Assembly: GCA_041691815.1 (NCBI GenBank)
Contig: JBEPTZ010000067.1
Span: forward strand, 1-23,051
Direction of reading: 5' to 3'
Source of the DNA: 70-18 sp041691815
GTDB lineage: Bacteria; Pseudomonadota; Alphaproteobacteria; Acetobacterales; Acetobacteraceae
DNA: 23,051 nt
Positions within the stretch are counted from its first letter, which is position 1. Each line of letters starts with the position of its first letter. Positions 1-7,558 of the stretch are shown piece after piece. The translations under genes were made by a program, and so were the position numbers. Under the pieces are notes generated by a model. The model saw only the letters and a list, made by a program, of their open reading frames with translations. It did not search any database and was not told where the DNA came from.

Positions 1-165
1 AATGGTGGGCGCGATCATCTCGGAATAAGTGGGCGGCATCGTCGGAATCCGCATCCACCAGCGAGGCGACGGCGGCCCAGCGTGCGCCACCGTCATCGCC
101 ACTGACGAACAGCGCCTTTTTTTGGGGCTGACGCTGATCGGGCGCACGGTGGAACGGGCTGTGTC
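1..165 (-). pseudogene. IS66 TnpC C-terminal fragment with frameshift
   Basis: One minus-strand frame reads STVRPISVSPKK, then after a run of seven A (plus-strand T at 117-123) a different frame continues with KKALFVSGDDGGARWAAVA. Joined, these resemble the conserved IS66 transposase block ending in KNALFAGSDxGA and a WAxIASLIET-like segment. The two halves lie in frames offset by one base at the homopolymer, so the fragment is frameshifted. It is truncated on its N-terminal side by deletion and on its C-terminal side by decay or the window edge. A sequencing error in the homopolymer is possible but would not restore a full transposase. Confidence 0.5.
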
Positions 166-254
166 GCATCTGCGACGCGAGTGGCGGCCGAGGTGCTGGC
201 CACAGTCCGCTTCGAGACGCCGCACCTCGGCCGCCAACGCAGCCGACGCCGCGG

Positions 255-501
255 CCACGATCGGCGCGAAGCTCAGTGCCATCGGCGCGTGCCGCATCGC
301 GCGCCGCCAAGCAAACACCTGCGGTGGGCACACCTGCCAGCGACGAGCCACCTCGGCGACCACCGCACCAGGCTCCAGAGTCGCCGCCACGATCCGCGCC
401 TTGGACGCAGCTGACCACCGCCGTCGACGGCCAGGGCCGGTCAAAAGCTCTATCCGGCGATATCCGCCATCACTCGCGTCATCATTAACGTCGACCATCA
501 T
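255..501 (-). pseudogene. tnpA: IS66 TnpA (OrfA) remnant
   Basis: Reading from tandem ATG codons at 501 and 498, the frame gives LLTGPGRRRRWSAASKARIV, then a segment with LEPGAVVAEVARRWQV and PPQVFAWRRAM. This is the helix-turn-helix region typical of IS66 OrfA proteins, which bind the element ends. After about 255 the similarity fades: the usual acidic/valine-rich OrfA tail is replaced by an Ala/Arg-rich stretch running into TnpC-like sequence, so the gene is probably fused or truncated by an internal deletion. An in-frame ATG at 519 is also possible but sits directly against a GGAGG, too close for normal ribosome spacing. Confidence 0.6.
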
Positions 502-583
502 GCCGCCCCGAAGCTCCATGCCTCCAGCCGTCCGATCACATCCAGCCCGGTTCAGGGAAGGAGGGCCACGGGGCTACGCTTAC

Positions 584-877
584 GTTGGCGGTGATCCAGT
601 GCAAGCCCGGAGCCCTGCGCAACGGCGCACCCTTCGCCGAGATGCCCGATGCGTTCCGGCAGCTGCAAGGCTATCTTCTCAAACATCCTGGTGGTGATCG
701 GGAGATGGTAGAGACCCTCTCGCTGGTCCTGCAGCATGATGAGCAGACGGTGCTGTGTGCGGTCGAGTTGGCGCTCGACGCGGGCATCCCCACCGAGACC
801 CACATCCTCAGCCTCCTGCACCGGTTGGTCGACGGCAAGGCGGACAAGGTCGCCAGGATCGACGCCCCGCAGGCCCA
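584..877 (+). pseudogene. istA: IS21-family IstA transposase, 3' fragment
   Basis: The frame starting at about 588 reads VIQCKPGALRNGAPFAEMP, then LQGYLLKHPGGDREMVE, LVLQHDEQTVLCAVELAL and ILSLLHRLVDGK, ending near DAPQ. This is the familiar C-terminal part of a subset of IS21 IstA transposases. The catalytic DDE integrase core would lie upstream but is missing; sequence before 584 belongs to the IS66 relic. At about 877 the similarity stops abruptly where a hairpin-forming repeat begins, so the natural C-terminus is also lost. The frame stays open beyond this point to 1304, but the later residues look like read-through of unrelated DNA. No istB is seen. Confidence 0.75.
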
Positions 878-878
878 T

Positions 879-929
879 ATACCAAAGCTCGCTGGTGACG
901 ACTCTTCCGTTACCAGCGAACTTTGGTAT
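879..929. repeat. Hairpin repeat 1 (22-base arms, 7-base loop)
   Basis: The left arm at 879-900 begins ATACCAAAGCTCGCTGGT. The right arm at 908-929 is its reverse complement with 20 of 22 bases matching, separated by ACTCTTC. It begins exactly where istA similarity ends. The arm motif recurs in the hairpin at 972-1004, so this looks like a REP/BIME-type palindromic repeat or a terminus of a small mobile element rather than a terminator: there is no T-run on either side. Confidence 0.75.
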
Positions 930-971
930 CGCGCGCCGGACTGGAGGGTGGCGGCGCGCCAAACGAGAATC

Positions 972-1004
972 ATACCAGGGGTCGCGATCAGCGAACCTTG
1001 GTAT
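972..1004. repeat. Hairpin repeat 2 (14-base arms, GATCA loop)
   Basis: The left arm 972-985 begins ATACCA. The right arm 991-1004 reads GCGAACCTTGGTAT and pairs at 12 of 14 positions. The right arm is nearly the same as the right arm of the hairpin at 908-929 (GCGAACTTTGGTAT), so the two hairpins are related copies lying 43 bases apart. Confidence 0.65.
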
Positions 1005-1249
1005 CAGAGTCCGACTCAAGGTGGATGGCCTGTTTTCAGGGGTTTACATAACGCGAGAACGCCCGACCTCGCACGGTTTCATGCGCACCCAGCGTTTTCG
1101 CCGCCGATTTTCTACCGGATCCCCCTGCAACACACTGAAAAGACGCGGTTCATTCTCAGTCAGACACTCGGAATTGGCCCGCTCACGGTGGTGGACAGTG
1201 CGCTCTGCGAGACGGCCCCGGTTGAATGCCAGGGCGGCGAGGTGCCGCG

Positions 1250-2155
1250 TTACGACCCGGCAGGCTCCGCTATGACGGTTTCGAGCAGGCGAGTGGCGAC
1301 ATAGGGCAGGTGGCCCAGGTCGCGCTCGCGCTGATAGATCTGGCGGATGCCGGTCAGGTCCTTCGGTTGCCAGTAATCGAGGCTGAGGATTGGCAGTGGC
1401 GGGCGCCGGTGCGCGGCGCGAGCGATCAGCGCCAGATGCTGCGCGATTTCCGCTTCGGAATTCCATCTGTAGCCCTCGGCATCACCGGTGGTGATCAGGC
1501 TCTCGGACATCAGTGCGTCGACGCTGGGGGCGAGTGTCGGCAGCAGGTCGTAGCCGCGGTTCATGATCAGCGTCAGGCCAGGGTAGCCGCGGCGGATGGC
1601 CCGCACCAGCTCCACCGCCGCCTGGCGCATGCCGCGCTTGCCCACCGGGTCCTGCTGCTCCAGATGCGCCGGCGTGTCGAGCGTGTCCAGCAGCAAGCCG
1701 GCGAAGCCCTGTGCGACGATCGCCGGGATGATGCGGCCGAGCACCAGCTGGCGCCAGGCGGGCTGGCGGATGTCGATGCGGCGGGTCGCCGGCCAGGCCG
1801 GGTTCGGCTCCAGCACTGCGTGCGGGTCGAGCTGCGGGAAGAAGCTGTCGGCAGTATTGATCTCGCCGAGGCTGAGATAGCCGAACAGCCGCGCCCCATG
1901 CCGGGTGATTGCCGCCTTGGAGCCACGGAACGCCCGGTCCAGCACGACCAGGTCGTAATCGGCCAGCACCTGCTCATCGGCGGTCTCGCCGTAGAAGGCA
2001 ACCCAGCGGAACCTCGGCGAGGCCGTGGCCTTGGTGCGCAGCCAGGCACCGGGATCCTCGGTGGCGCCGCCGAGCAGCACGGCGACCGCCTGCAGAACGT
2101 CGCGCCTCTGCGGCAGCCAGTGCATCGCCAGCGCCAGCGTGGGTCGGACCGGCAC
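1250..2155 (-). CDS. GH114-type glycoside hydrolase, PelA hydrolase-domain-like
   Basis: A 301-residue single-domain protein. Motifs follow the GH114/PelA hydrolase fold: YLSLGEIN (about 93-100), GLLLDTLDTP with acidic residues near 157-160, and ALMSESLIT with Glu218, which matches in sequence context the catalytic glutamate of PelA. Family knowledge: these enzymes are endo-acting on alpha-1,4-galactosaminan-type (Pel-like) polymer. The start is GTG at 2155, one base after the TAG of the upstream TPR gene, with GAGG about seven bases before it. An internal ATG at 2125 gives MHWLPQRRDVLQAVAVLLGG, which looks like a weak twin-arginine or Sec signal, so periplasmic location is likely. Last gene of the operon. 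It lacks the deacetylase half of PelA, which is found in the first gene of the operon. Confidence 0.85.
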   Translation of the reverse strand: MPVRPTLALAMHWLPQRRDVLQAVAVLLGGATEDPGAWLRTKATASPRFRWVAFYGETADEQVLADYDLVVLDRAFRGSKAAITRHGARLFGYLSLGEINTADSFFPQLDPHAVLEPNPAWPATRRIDIRQPAWRQLVLGRIIPAIVAQGFAGLLLDTLDTPAHLEQQDPVGKRGMRQAAVELVRAIRRGYPGLTLIMNRGYDLLPTLAPSVDALMSESLITTGDAEGYRWNSEAEIAQHLALIARAAHRRPPLPILSLDYWQPKDLTGIRQIYQRERDLGHLPYVATRLLETVIAEPAGS

Positions 2156-2156
2156 G

Positions 2157-3548
2157 CTATCGCCTCAGGCCGGCGACCGAACGCGCCGGCGGCAGGGTGG
2201 CACGATAGGCCTGCTCGTCACCCAGCTGCAGCGCCAGGGCGACAAATTCGCCGTCCAGTTCGGTGGACAGGGCGCCATTGTCGCGGTACCGGCTGAGGAT
2301 GGCGAAGCGTTCGCCGGGGGGAGCCACAGCGGTGAGCAGGGCGAACCATTGCTGCCGCCTGGCCGCCGGCAGGGCCGCCGGCGCCACCGCCTCCAGCAAC
2401 CGGCGCGCCAATGCCGGATCCTGCGCGTCCAGCGCCAGCCGGGCAGCAATCAGCGGGTTGTGGGCGGCCATCGACGGCGGCAACGAGGGCCAGAACGGCG
2501 CCATCGCGCCAATGCCGAATTCCGCGATGATGGCATCGACAAAATCGCCAATCACCGCATCGGGCGCCGGGCGCGTCAGGGTGCTGGCGAATGTGGTCCA
2601 GACGATGCCCGGTGCATTCTGGTCGTGGCAGGCGGCGACGAAGCCGGCGACCTGGTTCGGCCCCGGTGCCGAATTGGCGGCGCCCCAGCCTGCCAGCAGA
2701 CGCAGGGCGATGGCCCGGTCGCCGGCCTTGCCGAGTTCGCCGGCGAGGAAGAAGCGAATCTCGGGATGCGTGCGAGCCACCGTGTCGGCCATGGCCGCCG
2801 CGGTGGCCACCGGCGCATGTGCGACGAACCGGCGCAGCAGCTGCGTGGCGCGCCACGGCTCCCGCCATTGCGCGACCCAGCGCCCGCCCCAGCGCAGCGC
2901 CTCCGCGTCGCGCCCGGCGGTTAGCAGCAGTTCGGCCAGATACAGCCGCTCGGTGGGCGGGCGGATCACCGGCGCCGCGGCGGTCAGCACTTCTGGGCGC
3001 ATCAGGGTGTGGATGGCGCCCGGCAGGTCGCCACTGGCGGCGCGCAACTGCGCCAGGCGCAGCAGCAGGCCGCTGTCCAGCGGGAGGTCGGCTTCATGGC
3101 TGGCGAGTACCGTCTGCTCGTCGGCGAACCGGCCGGCGTCCCGGTAAAGGCCGGCCAGTTCCAGCGCGCGCGGAAGCTGTACCCCCAGGGCCACCGCCTG
3201 TTGCAGCCGCGCCAGCCGACGCTCGGGGTCACCAATCACCCGGTACAGATCGGCAAGCTGGCCATAAGCCTCGCCGTCCTTGGGGCGCAGCGCGACGTAG
3301 CGCTCCAGCAACTCGGCGGCGCGCCATTGCTCGCCGACCTCACCGTATGAACGCGCCAGGGTTGCCAGCAGGGCTGGGTCGTCTTCGCTGGTGGCCAACC
3401 GCGGTTCCAACTGCGCGATAATCGCCATCTGCTGGCGCTGATCGCGCATGATGGCGAAGGTCTCGTTGCGCCGTGGCGCCAGCAGGTAGCCGGCGACCAG
3501 CAGGATCACCAGCACCAGCAGGACGAAGCGGCGGGCAGAACCGTTCAT
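2157..3548 (-). CDS. Membrane-anchored TPR protein, PelB-like periplasmic part
   Basis: This 463-residue protein has an N-terminal hydrophobic helix (about 8-25, FVLLVLVILLVAGYLL) with no obvious cleavage site, then helical repeats. TPR-type signatures are clearest at about 55-150, for example LARSYGEVGEQWRAAELLER followed by a repeat containing YGQLADLYRVIGDPERRLA. The rest is alpha-helical and Ala/Leu/Arg-rich. In Pseudomonas, PelB has a long periplasmic TPR section that binds PelA, followed by an outer-membrane beta-barrel. Here the position beside the GH114 gene suggests the same scaffold role, but the protein ends without any barrel-like region. It begins 22 bases after the SDR gene, with AGGAAA before the ATG. 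The PelB relation is inference from context and architecture. Confidence 0.75.
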   Translation of the reverse strand: MNGSARRFVLLVLVILLVAGYLLAPRRNETFAIMRDQRQQMAIIAQLEPRLATSEDDPALLATLARSYGEVGEQWRAAELLERYVALRPKDGEAYGQLADLYRVIGDPERRLARLQQAVALGVQLPRALELAGLYRDAGRFADEQTVLASHEADLPLDSGLLLRLAQLRAASGDLPGAIHTLMRPEVLTAAAPVIRPPTERLYLAELLLTAGRDAEALRWGGRWVAQWREPWRATQLLRRFVAHAPVATAAAMADTVARTHPEIRFFLAGELGKAGDRAIALRLLAGWGAANSAPGPNQVAGFVAACHDQNAPGIVWTTFASTLTRPAPDAVIGDFVDAIIAEFGIGAMAPFWPSLPPSMAAHNPLIAARLALDAQDPALARRLLEAVAPAALPAARRQQWFALLTAVAPPGERFAILSRYRDNGALSTELDGEFVALALQLGDEQAYRATLPPARSVAGLRR

Positions 3549-3570
3549 TGCATTTTCCTACCGCACTGGC

Positions 3571-4557
3571 CTACCGCACATAATCCGCGTCGGCATGCGT
3601 CATGCGATGGGCACGGAAGAAGGCGATGCTGCGGCGCAGGCCGTCGTCCAGGCTGGTCCGCGGCGTCCAGCCGAGACGCAGGCGCGCCAGGCTGTTGTCG
3701 GAGACCAGCTTCAGCACCTCGCTGCCTTCCGGCCGCATGCGTTGCTGCTCCTGCACGATCGGCATATCGACGCCGATCAGCGCCAGCAGGCGTTCGGCGA
3801 ACCAGCCTACGGTATGGGTTTCGCCGGTGCCGAGATTGATCGTCTCGCCCTCGATGCCGGCGGTGTCGGCAGCGGCCATGAAGCCGGCGACGGTGTCGGC
3901 GACGAAGGTCATGTCGCGCTGCGGGGTCAGCGCGCCGAGGCGGATCGGACCACCGGCCAGGGCCTGGGAGATGATCGTCGGAATGAAGGCGCGCGCGCTC
4001 TGGCGGGGGCCGAAGGTGTTGAACGGCCGCAGCGTGGTGACCGGCGTGCCGAATGAGCGGTAGTAGCTCTCGGCCAGCTTGTCGGCGGCGATCTTGGAGG
4101 CGGAATAGGGTGACTGGCCCTGCAGCGGGTGGGTCTCGTCGATCGGCGCGCGCAGCGCGGTGCCGTAGACCTCGGAGGTGCTGGTATGCACGACCCGCGC
4201 GATATCATGCCGCCGCGCCGCCTCCAGCACGTTCAGCGTGCCCTCGATATTGGCGCGCACATAGCTGCGCGGTGCCTCGTAGGAATACGGAATGGCTATC
4301 AGCGCCGCGAGATGCAGCACGATGTCGTGGCCCTTTACGGTGTTATAAACGAAATCGGCGTCTTCGATGTTTCCCGCCGCCATCGCCACTTCGGCGCGGG
4401 TCTGGCGATCCAGAAACGCCAGGTTGCCGATCAGCGCGTTGGAGTTGTAGCGGACCAGCGCGGTGGTGGTGGCGCCGGCTGCCACCAACGCCTCCACCAG
4501 ATGGCTGCCGATGAAGCCGCCGGCTCCGGTAACTAAGACTTTTTTCCCAGATAACAT
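3571..4557 (-). CDS. NAD-dependent SDR sugar-nucleotide dehydratase/epimerase, LegB-like
   Basis: A 328-residue extended SDR. The Rossmann motif TGAGGFIGSH is at 10-19, the Thr-Ser-Thr-Ser-Glu segment at 125-129, and the catalytic Tyr151-xxx-Lys155 in YSASKIAADK. The stretch RPFNTFGPRQSARAFIPTII is very like the LegB family (GlcNAc-nucleotide 4,6-dehydratases of legionaminic-acid pathways). The TSTSE segment, with Glu at 129, fits a dehydratase better than a simple C4-epimerase. An alternative is a PelX-like UDP-GlcNAc C4-epimerase supplying GalNAc for Pel. AGGAGG overlaps the pelG stop codon and sits well before the ATG, so translation is coupled to pelG. Cytoplasmic precursor synthesis is the likely role; the exact substrate is unknown. 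Confidence 0.85.
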   Translation of the reverse strand: MLSGKKVLVTGAGGFIGSHLVEALVAAGATTTALVRYNSNALIGNLAFLDRQTRAEVAMAAGNIEDADFVYNTVKGHDIVLHLAALIAIPYSYEAPRSYVRANIEGTLNVLEAARRHDIARVVHTSTSEVYGTALRAPIDETHPLQGQSPYSASKIAADKLAESYYRSFGTPVTTLRPFNTFGPRQSARAFIPTIISQALAGGPIRLGALTPQRDMTFVADTVAGFMAAADTAGIEGETINLGTGETHTVGWFAERLLALIGVDMPIVQEQQRMRPEGSEVLKLVSDNSLARLRLGWTPRTSLDDGLRRSIAFFRAHRMTHADADYVR

Positions 4558-4566
4558 GATGGCCTC

Positions 4567-5943
4567 CTAGAGTGAAGTATTGTTGGTGATGAATGCGTGG
4601 TAGTGCAGCCAAGGCAGTTCGCGGACCAGCACGGTGAAGCCCAGCACGAAGGTGATCGCCGCGGCGATCATGCTGCCGTAGCCGTAGTAGACTTGGCCGA
4701 GCGGCAAAATCAGCAGGGTCAGCGCCGGGTTCAGCACCGCGTAGGTGGCGGTGATCAGCAGCGCCTGGCGGCGCAGGTCGAAATAGAGCAGGAAGACGAA
4801 GCAGAACATGCTGCTGGTGTGGAACGTCATCGCCCACAAGGCGACGCGAAGGATGCTCATGTAGCTGGGACGCAGGCCGAGTTCCGCCATGAATACGAAC
4901 GATACCAGGATGGTCATGGTGGCGACGACCGCCAGCGCGGTGAACAGCATGGCCACGCTGGAAATCACGCAGCCGCGCAGTTCCTGCCGCACCTCGATCA
5001 GTTCACGCAGGCTGGCGGACTGGCCGAGCCGGCCATAGAAGCGGGCGAACAGGCGAGACAGCCGGGTTTCAACATGCACGAAGGCCACCGCGATCACCGG
5101 GATCGACGCCATCTGCGCCCAGAACATCGCGGTATCGTAGCTCGGCGAGGTGCGCAGCACGCCAGCCACCAGCAGCCCGCCGGTGGAGGCGCCGTACCAC
5201 ATCACCAGCTTGTCGCCCCAGATGCCGACCGCATAGGCGAAGCCGGCCAGCGGCAGTTCCCAATACCGCAATTGCCGCCGCATCTGCGTCCAGTCCGGCC
5301 GCGCCCGGGTGCCGAAAGCGCGTGCTACCGCCGCGATCAGCACAGCGTCGGTGATGGCAAAACCGGTGTTGAACGCCAGCAGCAGCGTGGTCGACGACGG
5401 ATCGGCCAGCGCGTGGCCGAACAGTAGCATCGCACTGGCGTTGAGGCCGAAGCTGAGCATGACGGCGCGATGGGCACCGGCCGCGGCGAGGAATGGGATC
5501 AGCAGCCAGGACGTGCCGACCAGGAACGCGTTCTGGATCGCGGCCAGCTGGGCGGCGCCGGGCAGGCTGACCACCAGCAGGTAGAACGGCACCACGCTTG
5601 CCGCGACGATCAGCGCGAACACGCCGAGCGACAGCATGAAGGCGAACATCAGCCGATCGGGCTCGCCGCTGTCCACCCGGTCGGCCACGTAGCGGCCGAA
5701 GAAGAACGCCAGCGGGCTGGTGACCACCAACGCGAACAGCGCATTGTGAATGACCACCGAGCGGAACACCGCCAACTGGTCGCAGGCGTTCTCGCAGCGT
5801 GTGGCGCTGAGCCCGGCAATGCCGAGAATGGTGAAAATCCACGGGCCGGCCACCAGCAGCGCGGCATAGCCGTAGGCGAGCACCACGCTGCTCAGCGAGC
5901 GCTGGCGGGTCATCCGCTCGATGGTGATGTTGAGCGCCGACAT
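4567..5943 (-). CDS. pelG: PelG, inner-membrane polysaccharide transporter
   Basis: A 458-residue polytopic membrane protein with about twelve hydrophobic segments, close to the usual PelG length. The N-terminus (SSVVLAYGYAALLVAGPWIF, about 18-37) lines up with the conserved PelG start in which an amphipathic stretch precedes a GPW motif. PelG belongs to the MOP/MATE-like flippase superfamily and, in Pseudomonas, works with PelD, PelE and PelF to move Pel across the inner membrane. The ATG at 5943 follows pelF by 25 bases with only a G-rich, weak ribosome site. Its TAG overlaps the ribosome site of the next gene. Confidence 0.9.
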   Translation of the reverse strand: MSALNITIERMTRQRSLSSVVLAYGYAALLVAGPWIFTILGIAGLSATRCENACDQLAVFRSVVIHNALFALVVTSPLAFFFGRYVADRVDSGEPDRLMFAFMLSLGVFALIVAASVVPFYLLVVSLPGAAQLAAIQNAFLVGTSWLLIPFLAAAGAHRAVMLSFGLNASAMLLFGHALADPSSTTLLLAFNTGFAITDAVLIAAVARAFGTRARPDWTQMRRQLRYWELPLAGFAYAVGIWGDKLVMWYGASTGGLLVAGVLRTSPSYDTAMFWAQMASIPVIAVAFVHVETRLSRLFARFYGRLGQSASLRELIEVRQELRGCVISSVAMLFTALAVVATMTILVSFVFMAELGLRPSYMSILRVALWAMTFHTSSMFCFVFLLYFDLRRQALLITATYAVLNPALTLLILPLGQVYYGYGSMIAAAITFVLGFTVLVRELPWLHYHAFITNNTSL

Positions 5944-5968
5944 CAGCCGCCCCAGCCGCCATCGCCGG

Positions 5969-7558
5969 TCATGACGGGTGCGCCCCGGCCACCGGGCCGT
6001 GCATCGCAGACAGCTGCCCGCGCGGCGCGCTGGCCTGGCCGGCGGCGATTGGCGGCGCCCGGTATGCCTCCCTCGCCGGCGGTTGGCCGGTGCTGGCGGT
6101 GACCTCGGTGTAGAGCGCGTCGTACAGGCCCTTGATGCGGCTTTTGTGGTACAGGCTGGGAATGCGCCGCCGCATCACCCGGCCCATTTCGGCGCGCATC
6201 GCCTCGTCGAGCAGGATCGCCGCCAGCGCTTCGGCGACCGCTTTCGGATTGCAGGCCTCGACGACGAAGCCGCCGCGCCCGATCACTGGGTCGTCGGCGA
6301 ATCCCTCGATGATCTCGCGGCACGAGCCGACATCGGTGGTGACCGCCGGCAGCCCGGTGGCGGCCGCCTCCAGCAGGGCGATCGGCTGCGCCTCGCTGAT
6401 GCTGGTCAGCGCCAGTACATCGGCGACGCCGAGATACGCCTTGACGTCGGGCACCCGGCCGAGAAAGCGCACCGAGGCGGCGATGCCGAGCTGGTCGACC
6501 AGCGCCCGGCAATCGGCGGCGTAGCCCGGATCCTCGTCCTCCGGGCCGATCAGAATCGCGATCACCTCGGGCACCAGCGTGCGCAGATGGGCGACCGCCA
6601 TGATGAACGTGCGGATGTCCTTGATCGGCACGATGCGGCCGATCATCAGCACCGTCGGCGGGCGGGGCGCGGGGTCGCGATGGACGTCGTCGTAGGCGTC
6701 GACGTCGATCCCGTTCTGGATGATGCGCTGCTTGTTCGCGGGCGCGCCGTCCAGACGCTGGTATTGTTGGTTGGCACGATACTGGGTGGTGATGGCGTCG
6801 GCATACTCATAGGCGATGCGCGAGAAGCTGGTGAAGGCGGTCAGCCAGATATCGCGCAATTCGGGCGGCCGGGTGCCGACGCCGAAGCCGCTGGCGCCGG
6901 AGTCGTAGATCCAGCGCGCCACCGCCAGCTCGATCCGCCGCTCATTGGTGTAGATGCCGTGCTCGGTGACCACGTAGGGGCGGCCGGTGGTGTGGCGGGC
7001 ATAGGCGCCGAGCAGGCCGGCATAACCGGTTGATACGGCATGGAAGATGCGGGCCTTTGGCAGAGGTGCGGTGATCAGCGACAGCACGCCGCGGGCGAGA
7101 AACCGCCAGGACCAGAAAAAATCCAGCAGCGGCCCGTTCGGCAGCATCTGGCGGTAGACTGCCTCCATCGCCGTCCAGGCGGGTTTGGAATCGAGCAGCG
7201 CTGTCTGGCCGAACCTGGTCTGCCGCACCAGGTCGATCAGCGCGCCGAAGCTCGGGCCGCGGACCCCGGCCAGCGTCGCCTGCATCATCCGGGTCGCCGG
7301 CGCGATGCTGGCGCGCGAACGCAGGCCGGGTGAGCGGCCGCTGCGGCAGCGATCCAGGATGACATCGGTGATGCCGACGACATTGTCGGCGATGGGGTAT
7401 CGGTTGACCCGCGGCTGCGCTGCGATGCTGATGCTGATGACATGGAAGCGCAGTTCCGGCGAGGCGCGCATATAGGCGTCCATCCACGAAGCGACGCCGC
7501 CGAGCACATAGGGGTAGCCGCCTTCGACGATCAGGCAGACATCTGCTTCCGTGGTCAT
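5969..7558 (-). CDS. pelF: PelF, GT4 family glycosyltransferase (polymerase)
   Basis: This 529-residue soluble protein begins with VCLIVEGGYPYVLGGVASW, the diagnostic N-terminal signature of PelF. A second conserved block, VTEHGIYTNERRIEL, lies near 195-210. The C-terminal GT-B half contains MIGRIVPIKDIRTFI and the retaining GT4 motif SEAQPIALLEAAATGLP (near 390-405), with the E-x7-E pair expected to contact donor sugar and phosphate. PelF is the cytosolic synthase of the Pel machine and uses UDP-activated HexNAc in Pseudomonas; the donor here may differ given the dedicated sugar genes in the operon. The start ATG overlaps the pelE stop as ATGA (7555-7558), indicating coupled translation. The C-terminal 40 residues are Ala/Pro-rich and look non-conserved. 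Confidence 0.92.
   Translation of the reverse strand: MTTEADVCLIVEGGYPYVLGGVASWMDAYMRASPELRFHVISISIAAQPRVNRYPIADNVVGITDVILDRCRSGRSPGLRSRASIAPATRMMQATLAGVRGPSFGALIDLVRQTRFGQTALLDSKPAWTAMEAVYRQMLPNGPLLDFFWSWRFLARGVLSLITAPLPKARIFHAVSTGYAGLLGAYARHTTGRPYVVTEHGIYTNERRIELAVARWIYDSGASGFGVGTRPPELRDIWLTAFTSFSRIAYEYADAITTQYRANQQYQRLDGAPANKQRIIQNGIDVDAYDDVHRDPAPRPPTVLMIGRIVPIKDIRTFIMAVAHLRTLVPEVIAILIGPEDEDPGYAADCRALVDQLGIAASVRFLGRVPDVKAYLGVADVLALTSISEAQPIALLEAAATGLPAVTTDVGSCREIIEGFADDPVIGRGGFVVEACNPKAVAEALAAILLDEAMRAEMGRVMRRRIPSLYHKSRIKGLYDALYTEVTASTGQPPAREAYRAPPIAAGQASAPRGQLSAMHGPVAGAHPS

Larger units (their letters stand above)
1..583 (-). mobile_element. IS66-family insertion sequence relic, left part cut by window edge
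   Basis: The minus strand carries a tnpA-like reading frame followed, without room for tnpB or most of tnpC, by a short stretch resembling the C-terminal part of an IS66 TnpC. The tnpA-proximal end reads GTAAGCGTAG on the minus strand (583 down to 574), matching the GTAAGCG start I know for IS66-family terminal repeats. Plus-strand homology to an IS21 istA gene begins immediately outside it at 584, so the element seems to sit inside an older IS21 copy. The other end lies outside the window, so target duplication cannot be tested. Family assignment is from remembered protein similarity. The element looks internally deleted and incapable of autonomous movement. Confidence 0.65.
878..1249. other. 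Non-coding stretch between IS debris and the operon end
   Basis: I find no convincing gene here. It holds two hairpin-forming repeats (listed separately), a GC-rich segment between them with matching GCGCGCC and GGCGCGC arms, and about 245 bases up to the GH114 stop codon that I cannot assign. Open frames crossing it are shadows of flanking genes or lack recognisable similarity. No clear rho-independent terminator for the minus-strand operon is visible downstream of 1250. Confidence 0.6.

Noticed and set aside
29..697. Plus-strand 222-codon open frame
   Set aside because: It lies antisense to recognisable IS66 TnpA/TnpC-like sequence and runs into istA in the wrong frame; Arg/Ala-rich shadow composition.
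1038..1076. GGGGTTTACATAACG as a possible Tn3-type terminal repeat
   Set aside because: Only the leading GGGG fits; the rest lacks the conserved ACG/TAAG end and no partner or transposase is seen.
878..1304. Continuation of the istA frame as an intact gene
   Set aside because: Similarity to IstA ends near 877; later residues come from the hairpin repeats and unrelated DNA and run into the antisense of the GH114 gene.
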